A stretch of DNA of 64,000 bases, from the NCBI GenBank assembly GCA_963575745.1, contig CAUYUJ010003047.1, positions 241,663 to 305,662 on the forward strand. Direction: 5' to 3'. Numbering within the stretch: position 1 is the first letter of the stretch; each line of letters starts with the position of its first letter. Origin of the DNA: Prorocentrum cordatum. Lineage: Eukaryota; Sar; Dinophyceae; Prorocentrales; Prorocentraceae. Of the stretch, positions 1 through 9,559 are shown one piece after another. The notes beneath the pieces are model-generated. The model ran no database searches. It saw only the letters and a list, made by a program, of their open reading frames with translations, and had not been told where the DNA came from. The position numbers were made by a program, and so were the translations under genes.

Positions 1-61
1 TTTCCCATATTTTCCTGGGAATCGAGGATTAATTGTGTCTGTGTGTTTTTTTCCCTCCTGA
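1..61 (+). mobile_element. Family A element, right end only (A0)
   Basis: The window opens inside a copy of family A: the right-hand part (CCCATATTTTCC, GAATCGAGGATTAATTG, TGTCTGTGTG, T-run, CCTCCTGA) matches the complete copies at 39165-39329, 42086-42224, 42397-42560 and 60098-60258. The left half lies outside the window. Confidence 0.7.
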
Positions 62-267
62 AAGAGGAACGGCACTGGAGGAACCCAAGGAACGTCGAGC
101 CCCTTCCAGACCCAAACTGTTCCTCATGTCAGCGTCTTGACTGTACATGCAAAGGCATTCCGCCGCGAACCGTGCAGAGCGCGCGCGGGGGAGCCCTGGG
201 GCCTCTGCGCGGGACCCGCATGCCGCCCCCAGCGGGCCATCTCCTCGCTGGCGGGCCGCGGAGCCGT

Positions 268-357
268 CCCTCGTCGCTGTCGCCGTCGCCGTCGCCGTCG
301 TCGTAACCGTCGCCGTCGCCGCCGCCGCCGCCATCGTCCTCGTCCTCGTCCTCGTCG

Positions 358-389
<32 letters not shown>

Positions 390-440
390 GTCGTCCTCGT
401 CGTCGTCGTCGTCCTCGTCGTCGTCGTCGTCGTCCTCGTC

Positions 441-492
<52 letters not shown>

Positions 493-493
493 G
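268..493. repeat. (TCG)n triplet tract
   Basis: Imperfect TCG/TCC triplet array, becoming nearly pure CGT towards position 490. Frames through it are open on both strands (poly-Arg, poly-Val, poly-Thr) simply because no stop codon can be built from the repeat; I do not call a gene. Flanks 62-267 and 494-615 are GC-rich unique sequence with nothing recognised. Confidence 0.9.
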
Positions 494-624
494 TCGAGCC
501 GCAGACGGAGCCGCGAAGGCCTCCCCGTGCGCCTTGCTGGGCGGCGGCGCGGAGGCCCCCGCGCGGCCTCCCCCCGGAGGGCGGCGCGGCGGGCGCGGAG
601 GCCCCGCGGCGCGGCGCCTGCCCA

Positions 625-782
625 TCACCAGCCTCGAACCTATCCCTATCCCTAAGATTGACACGCCAAAAGCCGATAACAATCTTAGGGATTCGCCATC
701 CAAAAATAAGGGGATCCCAAAGATTGGCATCGTGATGAGGAGGTGCCCAGCATAGGGATAGGGATATGTTCCAGGCTGGTGA
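625..782 (+). mobile_element. Family E inverted-repeat element E1
   Basis: A 158-bp element with ~31-bp terminal inverted repeats. The left arm begins TCACCAGCCTCGAACC, followed by TATCCCTATCCCTA; the right arm is its reverse complement with about two mismatches. It is flanked by a perfect 9-bp direct repeat GCCTGCCCA (616-624 and 783-791), as expected of a target-site duplication. A 9-bp duplication with long arms is typical of Mutator-like DNA transposons; there is no transposase, so it is a non-autonomous (MITE-like) copy. Related copies are at 26060-26210 and 62588-62742. Confidence 0.85.
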
Positions 783-845
783 GCCTGCCCAGGCTCCGGC
801 GCCGCGGCTTCTTCCGCGCGTGGCCCCTACGTGTCCTCCCCAGGG

Positions 846-1007
846 TCAGGTCGGGCACGTCCCCCTGCAGACGGATTGTGGGCGAAAAAAAAGAAACGCT
901 CAAAACATGTTATCCAAAATATGCCAAAACAGTCAAACAAATGGTCTCCATCTAATGTTTGGGTTATTTTTTGACATCCCGCCTGTAGAGGGACATGCCC
1001 GACCTGA
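846..1007 (+). mobile_element. Family J inverted-repeat element J1
   Basis: A 162-bp AT-richer segment bounded by inverted arms (left TCAGGTCGGGCACGTCCCC, right the complement with a few mismatches) and flanked by the direct repeat CCCCAGGG (838-845 and 1008-1015). The interior is A/T-rich with no ORF. It belongs to the family whose best-preserved copies are at 46421, 48998 and 51611. Confidence 0.85.
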
Positions 1008-1015
1008 CCCCAGGG

Positions 1016-1557
1016 AGCAGGCACGCCACCCTCATGAAAAGCACCCCGACAAGCGAAGCCGCTTCTGCGCAAGCGCACCCAGGGCAGGACTCGGACAGGG
1101 CGGGGCTGTGCAGGAGTCGCTCTGGAAGGCCGCTCAGGAAGCGCCAATTCTCAGGGTCAGGGGTGGCTTCTCCTCCCTGAGCTCCTGGACCACCTCAGGC
1201 TTGGTAGTCCCCAAACGTGGTGGTGACAACACCTGGCGGTGAGTCTCGGGCGATTTGGCGTCACCACCCGGTTTGGGGACTCGTGCGGTTTTCCGAGGAT
1301 GTCCCGGGCACTGGTGGGTCCAGGAGTCACAAAACCCGGCGGTGACCCCGCGTCCCCAAACCCAGCGGTGACCTTTTGGGGGATTCCAGGTCGCCACCTG
1401 GTATCTCACCACCTGGTTTGGGGGTTCCCAAACCTCGGACCGTGAGCAGACAAAGCAGCACACCACACGGCGTCTGACACTGCCCGGCCGCTGTGGGGGG
1501 GCCGTTCTGGGCACCACCGGGACCCTCGGGAGGCGGCTCGGGGTGACAAGGCCTGCC
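1016..1557. other. No gene recognised
   Basis: GC-rich sequence with a loose minisatellite at about 1195-1440, where words such as CACCTGG, CCCGGCGGTGA and CCCAAACC recur at irregular spacing. No supported coding frame. Confidence 0.5.
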
Positions 1558-1611
1558 TCGGAGGAGGAGCAGGAGGAGGAAGAGGAGGAGGAGGAGGAGG
1601 AGGAGGAGGAG
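1558..1611. repeat. (GAG)n tract
   Basis: Nearly pure GAG/CTC triplet run, one of more than twenty in the window. Confidence 0.9.
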
Positions 1612-2064
1612 CTGTGGGAGCTGTGCATGAGCGACAACGAACGTCGCATCCCCGAAGGGAGCACTTAGGCGAATAAGTGCGACGGAACGGGACAAGGGCA
1701 AGTCGCCTGGCCCACTCGCGGCCGCCTTCCTTGAGGCGGTGTGCCGCTCCGGTGGTGCTGCGAGGAGGCGACTTTTTGAGCTTCCGGATGCTCCAATCCT
1801 CGCCTCTGGAGCGACACAGGTCCTGATACCACGGACCCCGCTGCGCCGACCCTGATCCTGCGGGCCGGCTACGCAGACCCAGGAGGGCAAACAAGTGCCA
1901 CACCTGACATGAAAAAGAACGTGATGAGAGGGAGTCGAACCCTTCACCACGGAAAGCAACGGCCGCCTTCTTGTCTCCGCCGACTTGGGCCAGAACCCTG
2001 ACAGTGTGCCCTCCGCTTAAGGTAGCGCCGGTGCCAGGATACGACACCGTGCCCCTGCGGAGGG
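1612..2064. other. Unassigned; isolated pol III B-box-like word
   Basis: No gene recognised. On the minus strand around 1931-1945 the word GGGTTCGACTCCC matches the tRNA T-arm/B-box consensus GGTTCGANTCC, with a 4/5 pairing T-stem, but no matching 5' acceptor or D-arm is present, so it is at most a tRNA 3'-half relic. Confidence 0.4.
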
Positions 2065-2235
2065 CGAGGAGGAGGAGGAGGAGGAGGAGGAGGAGGAGGA
2101 GGAGGAGGAGGAGGAGGAGGAGGGGGAGGGGGAGGAGGAGAGGAGGCAGAAGAGGAGGAGGAGGAGGAGGAGGGAGGAGGAGGAGGAGGAGGAGGAGGAG
2201 GAGGAGGAGGGAGGAGGAGGAGGAGGAGGAGGCGG
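2065..2235. repeat. (GAG)n tract
   Basis: Purine-only GGA/GAG array about 170 bp long with occasional GGGGAGG interruptions. Confidence 0.9.
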
Positions 2236-2804
2236 AGTAGACAGAAGGAGGACCGTCATGACGTCGAGGGCCTCGGCAAGCGGGCCCTCCCCTGAACTGG
2301 CGCTGCGCTCCAGGGTCGCTCACGGACGGCCCCGAGGGCTGGGGTCCGGGTTCGACAAGACACGCGCCAGGCCGACGTGGAGTCGAAGTGAGCACGGCGG
2401 TCGAGGGCAACGTTGCATATGGCGCTGGTGGGCACCGCACCATGTCACGGCACCGACCTTGCAGACGTGCTGCAGCGGATTCTTGCGTGGATTTGTTTCT
2501 GTCAAGGCAAAGCTCCGAAGCGGCGAGTGAAAAACGAAGTGAGTGTCACGTGGACTGTTTGTAGTCTTCATTCCTGGCCAAGAGACCTCCGCACGACGCT
2601 CACCTCGAAATCCGGAACGACATTCTCCAGGACACTCCGGGCCCACCCGATCGTTCTCCGAACGAGATCCGCTCTGCGATGTTGGCGACACGAGACCACG
2701 GCCCCCTCCCCCGCGTCCAGCTTCGTGAAGAACTCCGTGCAGATGGAAGCCCAGGCGGGGTTCTCGCGCTGGATCCACCGCGCGTCCCGCGCCTCGGTCG
2801 AGGC
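2236..2804. other. No gene recognised
   Basis: Mixed-composition sequence. Several 60-175 codon frames overlap on both strands without consistent codon bias. Nothing recognised. Confidence 0.4.
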
Positions 2805-3075
2805 AGGGGCAGGGCGGAGGGAGACAGAGGGAGGGAAGCAGGAGCGCGAGGGGGAGGGTAGGCAGCGACGAGGAGGCAGAGGGAGGGAAGCAGGAGGGGT
2901 GGTGAAGAAGAGGGGGGGGGAGGCGCGAGGGGGAGGGTAGGCACGAGGAGGAAGAGGGAGGGAAGCAGGAGGGGTGGAGGGGAGCCCAAATCGGATCCTG
3001 CTCCCAAATCGGATCCTGCTCCCAGGAGGGGTGGAGGGGTGAAGGGGAGCCCAAATCGACCAGGGGGGGGGAAGC
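2805..3075. repeat. Purine-rich minisatellite
   Basis: Irregular repeats of GAGGGAGGGAAGCAGGAGGGG and GAGGGGGAGGGTAGGCA, ending in copies of CCCAAATCGGATCCTGCTCC and its neighbours (2987-3075). A second divergent GGATCCTGCT word occurs at 3093. Confidence 0.8.
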
Positions 3076-3160
3076 CCGCTCGCCCGAATCGGATCCTGCT
3101 TCCTGACCACTTCGCAAAGGCTGCGGTTCTCCTCCGAAGCCCGCGCAGCGTCAAAAAGGA

Positions 3161-3345
3161 AGAGGAGGAGCTCCTCTGTCCTCCTCCTCCTCCTCCTCCT
3201 CCTCCTCCTCCTCCTGTCCTACAGTTCCTCCTGCTTCTCCCGCTCCTTCTCCTCCCTCGACCTTCTTCTTGCCCTTCCCCCCCCCCCTTCCTGCCCCCCC
3301 CCCTCCCCCCCCTCTTCCCTCTCACTGGAGCCAGGCACGGGGCCC
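3161..3345. repeat. (TCC)n and poly-C tracts
   Basis: CCT triplets (3178-3215) followed by C-runs and CTCC words. The stretch 3346-3569 is GC-rich and unassigned; 3505-3580 carries a word block (GAGATCTCGGGGGCCCTGG) that recurs inside the higher-order repeat downstream. Confidence 0.8.
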
Positions 3346-3569
3346 CCTGGAGGACGACGGGCCCAGGGCCCGCTCCTCCTCGCCCTCGGACGCCCCCCCC
3401 CCGCGGCCTGGGCAGGGCCCTCCGAAGGCCGAGGTCGGCCAAGGCTCTCGAGAGGCCCACCGAGGCCCCGCTCCTTCGCGGCCGCTCTCCGCCACGCGGG
3501 CGCCAACGCGAAGAGGCGGAGGAGGAGATCTCGGGGGCCCTGGGGACCCGGGAAGCTCCAGAGGTGATC

Positions 3570-3845
3570 GGGAAGGACCGAGGAGGAGGAGGAGGAGGAG
3601 GAGGAGGAGGAGGAGGAGGAGGAGGAGGAGGAGGAGGAGGCAGGAGGAAGAGGAGAAGGAGGAGGAGGAGGAGGAGGAGGAGGAGGGGAGGATCGAGGAG
3701 GAGAAGGAGGAGGAGGAGGGAGGAGGAGGAGGGAGGAGGACGAGGAGGAGGGGAGGAGGAGAAGAGGAGGAGGGGAGGAGGAGGAGGGGAGAAGGAAGAG
3801 GAGGAGGAGGAGGAGGAGGAGGAGGAGGAGGAGGAGGAGGAGGAG
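3570..3845. repeat. (GAG)n tract
   Basis: About 275 bp of near-pure GAG triplets with GGGGAGG interruptions. It immediately precedes the first unit of the higher-order repeat. Confidence 0.9.
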
Positions 3846-5409
3846 GACGATGAAGGCGTGGCCGAGGTTACAAGGGATCTGCTTGTGCAGTTGCCGGCCT
3901 TGGGTGACATGGAAGAGGAGGACCAGAGAAAGTCTAGGACGCATCAACAATGCTACAATACAACCTCGCGTCCCAAGTCCCGTCATCATCACAAGTCTCT
4001 GCAGGCCTCCCGTAGGAGGAGGACGAGGACGAGGAGAAGGAGGAGGAGGAGGAGGAGCAGCAGAACTTGGAGGAGGATGGGGATGAGAAGGACGGATGAG
4101 GACAACGGAGAAAGATATCTCGGAGGCCCCAGGGTGACAAGGAGGACGACGACGGCGTGGCCGAGATTTGAACGGATCTGCTTGTGCAGTTGGCGGCGTT
4201 AGACGAAATGGAGGAGGACCAACGGAAGTCGAGGATGCATCAACGATGCTGCAATACAACCTCGCGTCCCAAGCCCCGTCCTCACCACACGTCTCTGCAG
4301 GCCTCCCGTAAGGAGAGGAGGAAGAGGAGGAGGAGGAGGAGGAGGAAGAGAAGGAGGAGAGGAAGGAGGAGGAGGAGGAGGAGGAGGAGGAGGAGGAGGA
4401 GGAGGGGAGGAGGAGGAGGAGGAGAAGAACAAGAAAGAGAGTGGGGATGAGAAGGACCGATGAGGAAGACGGAGGAAGAGATCGCTGAGGCCCCAGGGAC
4501 CTGGGCAGCTCCAGAGGTGATGGGAAGGACCGAGGAGGAGGAGGGGGAGGAGGAGGAGGAGGAGGAGGAGGAGGAGGAGGAGGAGGAGGAGGAGGACCAA
4601 GGAGGAGGAGGAGGAGGAGCAGAAGGAGGAGGAGGACCAAGGAGGAGGAAGAAGAGGAGGAGAAGAGGGAGGAGGATGACAACGACGGCGTGGCCGAGGT
4701 TTCAAAGGATCTGCTTGTGCAGTTGGCGGCGTTGGATGGAATGGAGGAGGATGACCAGAGGAAGTCTAGGATGCATCAATGATGCTACAATACAGCCTCG
4801 CGTCACAAGCCCCCTGTCCTCACCACAAGTCCCTGCAGGCCTCCCGAACGAGGAGGAGGAGGAGGACGACGGCGTGGCCGAGGTTACAAGGGATCTGCTT
4901 GTGCAGTTGCTGGCCTTGGGTGACATGGAGGAAAACCAGAAGAAGTCCAGGATGCATCAACGATGCTATAATACAACCTCGCGTCCCAAGTCCCGTCCTC
5001 ACCACAAGTCTCTGCAGGCATCCCGTAGGAGGAGGAGGTGGAGGAGGAGGAAGAGGAGGAGAAGGATCAGGAGGAGGATGGATGGGGATGAGAAGGCCGG
5101 ATGAGGACGACGGAGGAAGGTATTGCGGAGGCCGAAGAGGAGGAGAAGGACGAGGAGGAGTAGGACCAAGGAGGAGGAGGAGGAGGAGGAGGAGGAGGAG
5201 GACCAAGGAGGAGGAGGAGGGAGGAGGAAGAGAGGGAGGAGGAGGACGACGACGGCGTGGCCGAGATTTGATTGGATCTCTTGGGCAAGTAGCGGCGTCA
5301 GATGAAATGGAGAAGGAGGACAAGAGGAAGTCCAGGATGCATCAACGATGCTACAATACAGCCTCGCGTCCCAAGTCATGTCCTCACCACAGTCCTTGCC
5401 TCCCGCAGG
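3846..5409 (+). repeat. Higher-order repeat: five ~167-bp units separated by GAG tracts
   Basis: Five similar units occupy 3846-4016, 4144-4310, 4675-4850, 4864-5029 and 5244-5409. Each begins GACGACGGCGTGGCCGAG, passes GGATCTGCTTGTGCAGTTG, then GATGCATCAACGATGCTAC, then CTCGCGTCCCAAG, and ends near TCTCTGCAGGCCTCCCG. Between units lie GAG tracts and a second shared block (GGGATGAGAAGGACGGATGAGG) at 4079, 4444, 5086 and 5529. One forward frame stays open across several units but frames differ between units, so I treat it as repeat DNA rather than a gene. The start TGGCCGAGGTTA resembles the tRNA A-box of Ser/Leu tRNAs; no B-box follows. Confidence 0.8.
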
Positions 5410-5764
5410 AGGAAGAGGAGGAGGACTCAGGAGGAGGAGGAGAAGGAGGAGGACGACGAGGAGGAGAGGAGTAATCTATAAGGAAAACGAATGGAGGAGG
5501 AAAAGGAGGAAGAGGACGAGGAGGAGGGGGATGAGAAGGACGGATGAGGCCGACGGAGGACGATGCAGAGAAGAACGAAGAACTCCTCGCCGCCTCACCT
5601 GGGGCACTCGGCCGGACCCGGCCGGGGAGGAGGCGTCGCGAGGCGCAGGGCGCGAAGGCGGGGACGTTCGGCGCGCACTCGCGGCCTGTGCTCTGCACGC
5701 GTACTGCTTGGCGTGCTGGGCAGCACGTGCACGCAGATGTACGCAGATGTACGCAGAATACTTC
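5410..5764. other. GAG-rich then unassigned sequence
   Basis: GAG/GAC-rich to about 5545, then GC-rich sequence with a short direct repeat GCAGATGTAC (5735-5756) just before the macrosatellite. No gene recognised. Confidence 0.5.
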
Positions 5765-6273
5765 GGGGGTACTAAAGTTTTTGACCATAAGATGAGAATT
5801 GCCTCGCTGGTCACGCGTGCCGCGGAGGACCGATCAGAATGCAAAGGTGCCTTGATGCGGATTCGCCAGCCTTTGCGGGCCCTCTGGGACGGCCAACCAG
5901 TGAACCGAGAGCGACCGCATTGGAGAAGGATGCCCAGGGTCTCACAGCATCAATGCAACAAGGAATACAATGAAACATCGCGTTGGCATGATCAGGACAG
6001 GGTCGATGGGGATGATGACACGGACGATCAAACGTGACCCGAGCGGAGTGGTTTACTGTGAATGGGTTCAAGTCGGAGTGTTTTCCGGCCCTATTGTACA
6101 TGGGACGGAGTAATTATCACCCTGTTTTAAATATATATTATTATATTATTACAGGGTGAGAGCCCATCGGAGTCGAACCGCCGCCCGACCCAAAACATGT
6201 CGCTAAGATTCTACCGGGGGGGCAGAGGGCGTCGGCAGCATGGCGTCTTATGGTCAAAACTATACTACCCCCC
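5765..6273. mobile_element. Family B cassette B1 (TIR element, macrosatellite unit 1)
   Basis: A 509-bp cassette bounded by inverted repeats: GGGGGTACTAAAGTTTTTG at the left, and the complement ending TATACTACCCCCC at the right. Inside are a 9-bp inverted repeat TCACCCTGT/ACAGGGTGA around an AT-rich stretch (~6117-6160), and on the minus strand a tRNA-like block with the exact pol III B-box GGTTCGACTCC preceded by GGTAGAATCTTAGC, which looks like a D-arm. A forward frame from the ATG at 5791 (to the TGA at about 6036) is conserved in the cassettes except B2, but the copies are nearly identical DNA, so this does not show selection. Confidence 0.85.
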
Positions 6274-6873
6274 GTGCGGACTTTTCTCACCTGCACGGCC
6301 AACGGCCAGGGCCCGAGAACCACCGTGATGGAGATGACGATGATGATTGGCGGCGGCGAGAACCCATTTGCCCTGCGGACTTTTCTCACCTGCGCGGCCA
6401 ACGGCCAGGGCCCGAGAACCACCGTGATGGAGATGACGATGATGATTGGCGGCGGCGAGAACCCATTTTGCCCTGCGGACTTTTCTCACCTGCACGGCCA
6501 ACGGCCAGGGCCCGAGAACCACCGTGATGGAGATGACGATGATGATTGGCGGCGGCGAGAACCCATCTTGCCCTGCGGACTTTTCTCACCTGCGCGGCCA
6601 ACTGCCAGGGCCCGAGAACCACCGTGATGGAGATGACGATGATGATTGGCGGCGGCGAGAACCCATCTTGCCCTGCGGACTTTTCTCACCTGCACGGCCA
6701 ACGGCCAGGGCCCGAGAACCACCGTGATGGAGATGACGATGATGATTGGCGGCGGCGAGAACCCATTTTCCCCGCGGACTCTTCTCACCTGCACGCCCAC
6801 GGCCAGGCCGAGACCACCGTGATGGAGATGACACGATGATGATTGGCGGCCCTGGCGAGAACCATTTGCCTTC
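6274..6873. repeat. 100-bp minisatellite array 1
   Basis: Six tandem units of exactly or nearly 100 bp, each containing TGCGGACTTTTCTCACCTGC, ACGGCCAACGGCCAGGGC, GTGATGGAGATGACGATGAT and GGCGGCGGCGAGAACCCATT. Later units (from about 6775) carry indels. Confidence 0.95.
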
Positions 6874-7383
6874 GGGGGGTGTACTAAAGTTTTGACCATA
6901 GATGAGAATGCTCGCTGTGTGCACGCGTGCCGCGGAGGAACGATCAGGATGCAAAGGGTGCCTGATTTGCGATTCGCGAGCCTTTGTTGGCCCTCTGACG
7001 GCCAAACAGTGAAACCGAGAGAGACCGCATTGGAGAAGGGATGCCCAGGGTTTACAGAATCCAATGCAACAAGGAATACAATGAAACATCGCGTTGGCAT
7101 GATCAGGACAGGGTCGATGGGGGCGATGACACGGACGATCAAACGTGACTCAAGCGGAGTGGTTTACTGTGATGGGTTCAAGTCGTAGTGTTTTCCGGCC
7201 CTATTGTACATGGGACGGAGTCATTATTCACTGTTTTAAATATATTATTATTTATATTCTTACAGGGTGAGAGCCCATCGGAGTCGAACCGCCGCCCGAC
7301 CCAACACATGTCGCTAAGATTCTACGGGGGGGCAGGGGGCGTCGACAGCATGACGTCTTATGGTCAAAACTATAGTACCCCCC
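6874..7383. mobile_element. Family B cassette B2
   Basis: Second cassette, 1109 bp downstream of B1. It has the most indels of the five (for example GGGGGGTGTACTAAAG at the left end), and the short internal forward frame is broken. The minus-strand B-box is intact. Confidence 0.85.
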
Positions 7384-7983
7384 GTGCGGACTTTTCTCGC
7401 CTGCACGGCCAACGGCCAGGCCGAGACCCTACGTGATGAGCATGACGATGATGATGGCGGCGGCGAGAACCATCTTGCCCTGCGGACTCTTCTCCCTGCA
7501 CGGCCAACGGCCAAGGCCCGAGAACACCGTGATGCGAGATGCACGAGTGCATGATGGCGGCGGCGAGAAACCCATATTTGCCTGCGGACTTTCTCACTGC
7601 CACGGCCAACGGCCAGGGCCCGAGAACCACGTGATGGAGATGACGATGATGTGGTTGGCGGCGGCGAGAACCAATGCTTGCCCTGCGGACTTTATCCACC
7701 GCACGGCCAACGGCCAGCGGCCGAGACGGCACCGTGATGGAGATGACGATGATGATTGGCGGCGGCGAGAACCCATTTGCCCTGCGGACTTTCTCACCTG
7801 CACGGCCAACGGCAGGGGCCGAGAACACACGTGTGGAGATGACGATGATGATTGGCGCGGCGAGAAACCCATCTTGGCCCTGCGGACTCTTCTCACCTGC
7901 ACGGCCAACGGCCAGGGCCCGAGAACCACCGCGATGGAGATGACGATGATGATTGGCGGCGGCGAGAACCCATTTTGCCCTTC
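7384..7983. repeat. 100-bp minisatellite array 2 (degenerate)
   Basis: About six units as in array 1 but with many one-base deletions, so the period is ragged. Because frames shift repeatedly while the sequence stays similar, this array is not under coding constraint; read errors from low-quality long reads are an alternative cause of the indels. Confidence 0.9.
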
Positions 7984-8491
7984 GGGGGTACTAAAGTTTT
8001 TGACCATAAGATGAGAATTGCCTCGCTGGTCACGCGTGCCGCGGAGGACCGATCAGGATGCAAAGGTGCCTTGATGCGGATTCGCGAGCCTTTGTGGGCC
8101 CTCTGGGACGGCCAACCAGTGAACCGAGAGCGACCGCATTGGAGAAGGATGCCCAGGGTCTCACAGCATCAATGCAACAAGGAATACAATGAAACATCGC
8201 GTTGGCATGATAAGGACAGGGTCGATGGGGATGATGACACGGACGATCAAACGTGACCCAAGCGGAGTGGTTTACTGTGAATGGGTTCAAGTCGGAGTGT
8301 TTTCCGGCCCTATTGTAAATGGGACGGAGTAATTATCACCCTGTTTTAAATATATATTATTATATTCTTACAGGGTGAGAGCCCATCGGAGTCGAACCGC
8401 CGCCCGACCCAAAACATGTCGCTAAGATTCTACGGGGGGGCAGGGGGCGTCGACAGCATGACGCCTTATGGTCAAAACTATAGTACCCCCC
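7984..8491. mobile_element. Family B cassette B3
   Basis: Third cassette, nearly identical to B1, 4 and 5, with intact terminal arms and B-box. Confidence 0.9.
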
Positions 8492-9052
8492 GTGCGGACT
8501 TTTCTCACCTGCACGGCCAACGGCCAGGGCCCGAGAACCACCGTGATGGAGATGACGATGATGATTGGCGGCGGCGAGAACCCATTTTGCCCTGCGGTCT
8601 TTTCTCACCTGCTCGGCCAACGGCCAGGGCCCGAGAACCACCGTGATGGAGATGACGATGATGATTGGCGGCGGCGAGAAACCATTTTGCCCTGCGGACT
8701 TTTCTCACCTGCACGGCCAACGGCCAGGGCCCGAGAACCACCGTGATGGAGATGACGATGATGATTGGCGGCGGCGAGAACCCATTTTGCCCTGCGGACT
8801 TTTATCACCTGCACGGCCAACGGCCAGGGCCCGAGAACCACCGTGATGGAGATGACGATGATGATTGGCGGCGGCGAGAACCCATTTTGCCCTTCGGGGG
8901 NNNNNNNNNNNNNNNNNNNNNNNNNNNNNNNNNNNNNNNNNNNNNNNNNNNNNNNNNNNNNNNNNNNNNNNNNNNNNNNNNNNNNNNNNNNNNNNNNNNN
9001 TGATGGAGATGACGATGATGATTGGCGGCGGCGAGAACCCATTTTGCCCTTC
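8492..9052. repeat. 100-bp minisatellite array 3, contains gap
   Basis: Four clean 100-bp units, then 100 Ns, then a part unit. The units before the gap are almost perfect copies. Confidence 0.95.
8901..9000. other. Assembly gap (100 N)
   Basis: Exactly 100 Ns. It falls at the end of array 3, right after the left terminal word CTTCGGGGG of a cassette and before a part minisatellite unit, so whole cassettes or array units may be missing here. Confidence 0.98.
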
Positions 9053-9559
9053 GGGGGTACTAAGTTTTTGACCATAAGATGAGAATTGCCTCGCTGGTCA
9101 CGCGTGCCGCGGAGGACCGATCAGGATGCAAAGGTGCCTTGATGCGGATTCGCGAGCCTTCGTGGGCCCTCTGGGACGGCCAACCAGTGAACCGAGAGCG
9201 ACCGCATTGGAGAAGGATGCCCAGGGTCTCACAGCACCAATGCAACAAGGAATACAATGAAACATCGCGTTGGCATGATAAGGACAGGGTCGATGGGGAT
9301 GATGACACGGACGATCAAACGTGACCTAAGCGGAGTGGTTTACTGTGAATGGGTTCAAGTCGGAGTGTTTTCGGGCCCTGTTGTAAATGGGACGGAGTAA
9401 TTATCACCCTGTTTTAAATATAGTGTATTATATTCTTACAGGGTGAGAGCCCATCGGAGTCGAACCGCCGCCCGACCCAAAACATGTCGCTAAGATTCTA
9501 CGGGGGGGCAGGGGGCGTCGAGAGCATGACGTCTTATGGTCAAAACTATAGTACCCCCC
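9053..9559. mobile_element. Family B cassette B4
   Basis: Fourth cassette, 507 bp, same arms and internal features; the left arm reads GGGGGTACTAAGTTTTTG (one base shorter). Confidence 0.9.

Noticed and set aside
1925-1990. tRNA gene on the minus strand (B-box GGGTTCGACTCCC)
   Set aside because: The T-arm is present but no complementary 5' acceptor stem or A-box lies at the right distance.
3039-4682. 387- to 487-codon frames with poly-Glu, poly-Ser, poly-Leu or poly-Arg
   Set aside because: Products of GAG/CTC triplet tracts; overlapping frames on both strands are equally open.
6150-6240. Complete tRNA gene inside the family B cassette
   Set aside because: Only the 3' two thirds resemble a tRNA; the upstream part is a C-run with no acceptor partner.
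6461-6480. Spliced-leader core in the 100-bp unit (ACCCATTTTGCCC)
   Set aside because: Only CCATTTTG matches, about eight bases, and the leader's GGCTCAAG end is absent.
6240-8846. Families of ~80-150-codon frames with DGDDDDDWRRREPI-type repeats
   Set aside because: They follow the 100-bp minisatellite; the period is not a multiple of three, so frames rotate from unit to unit.
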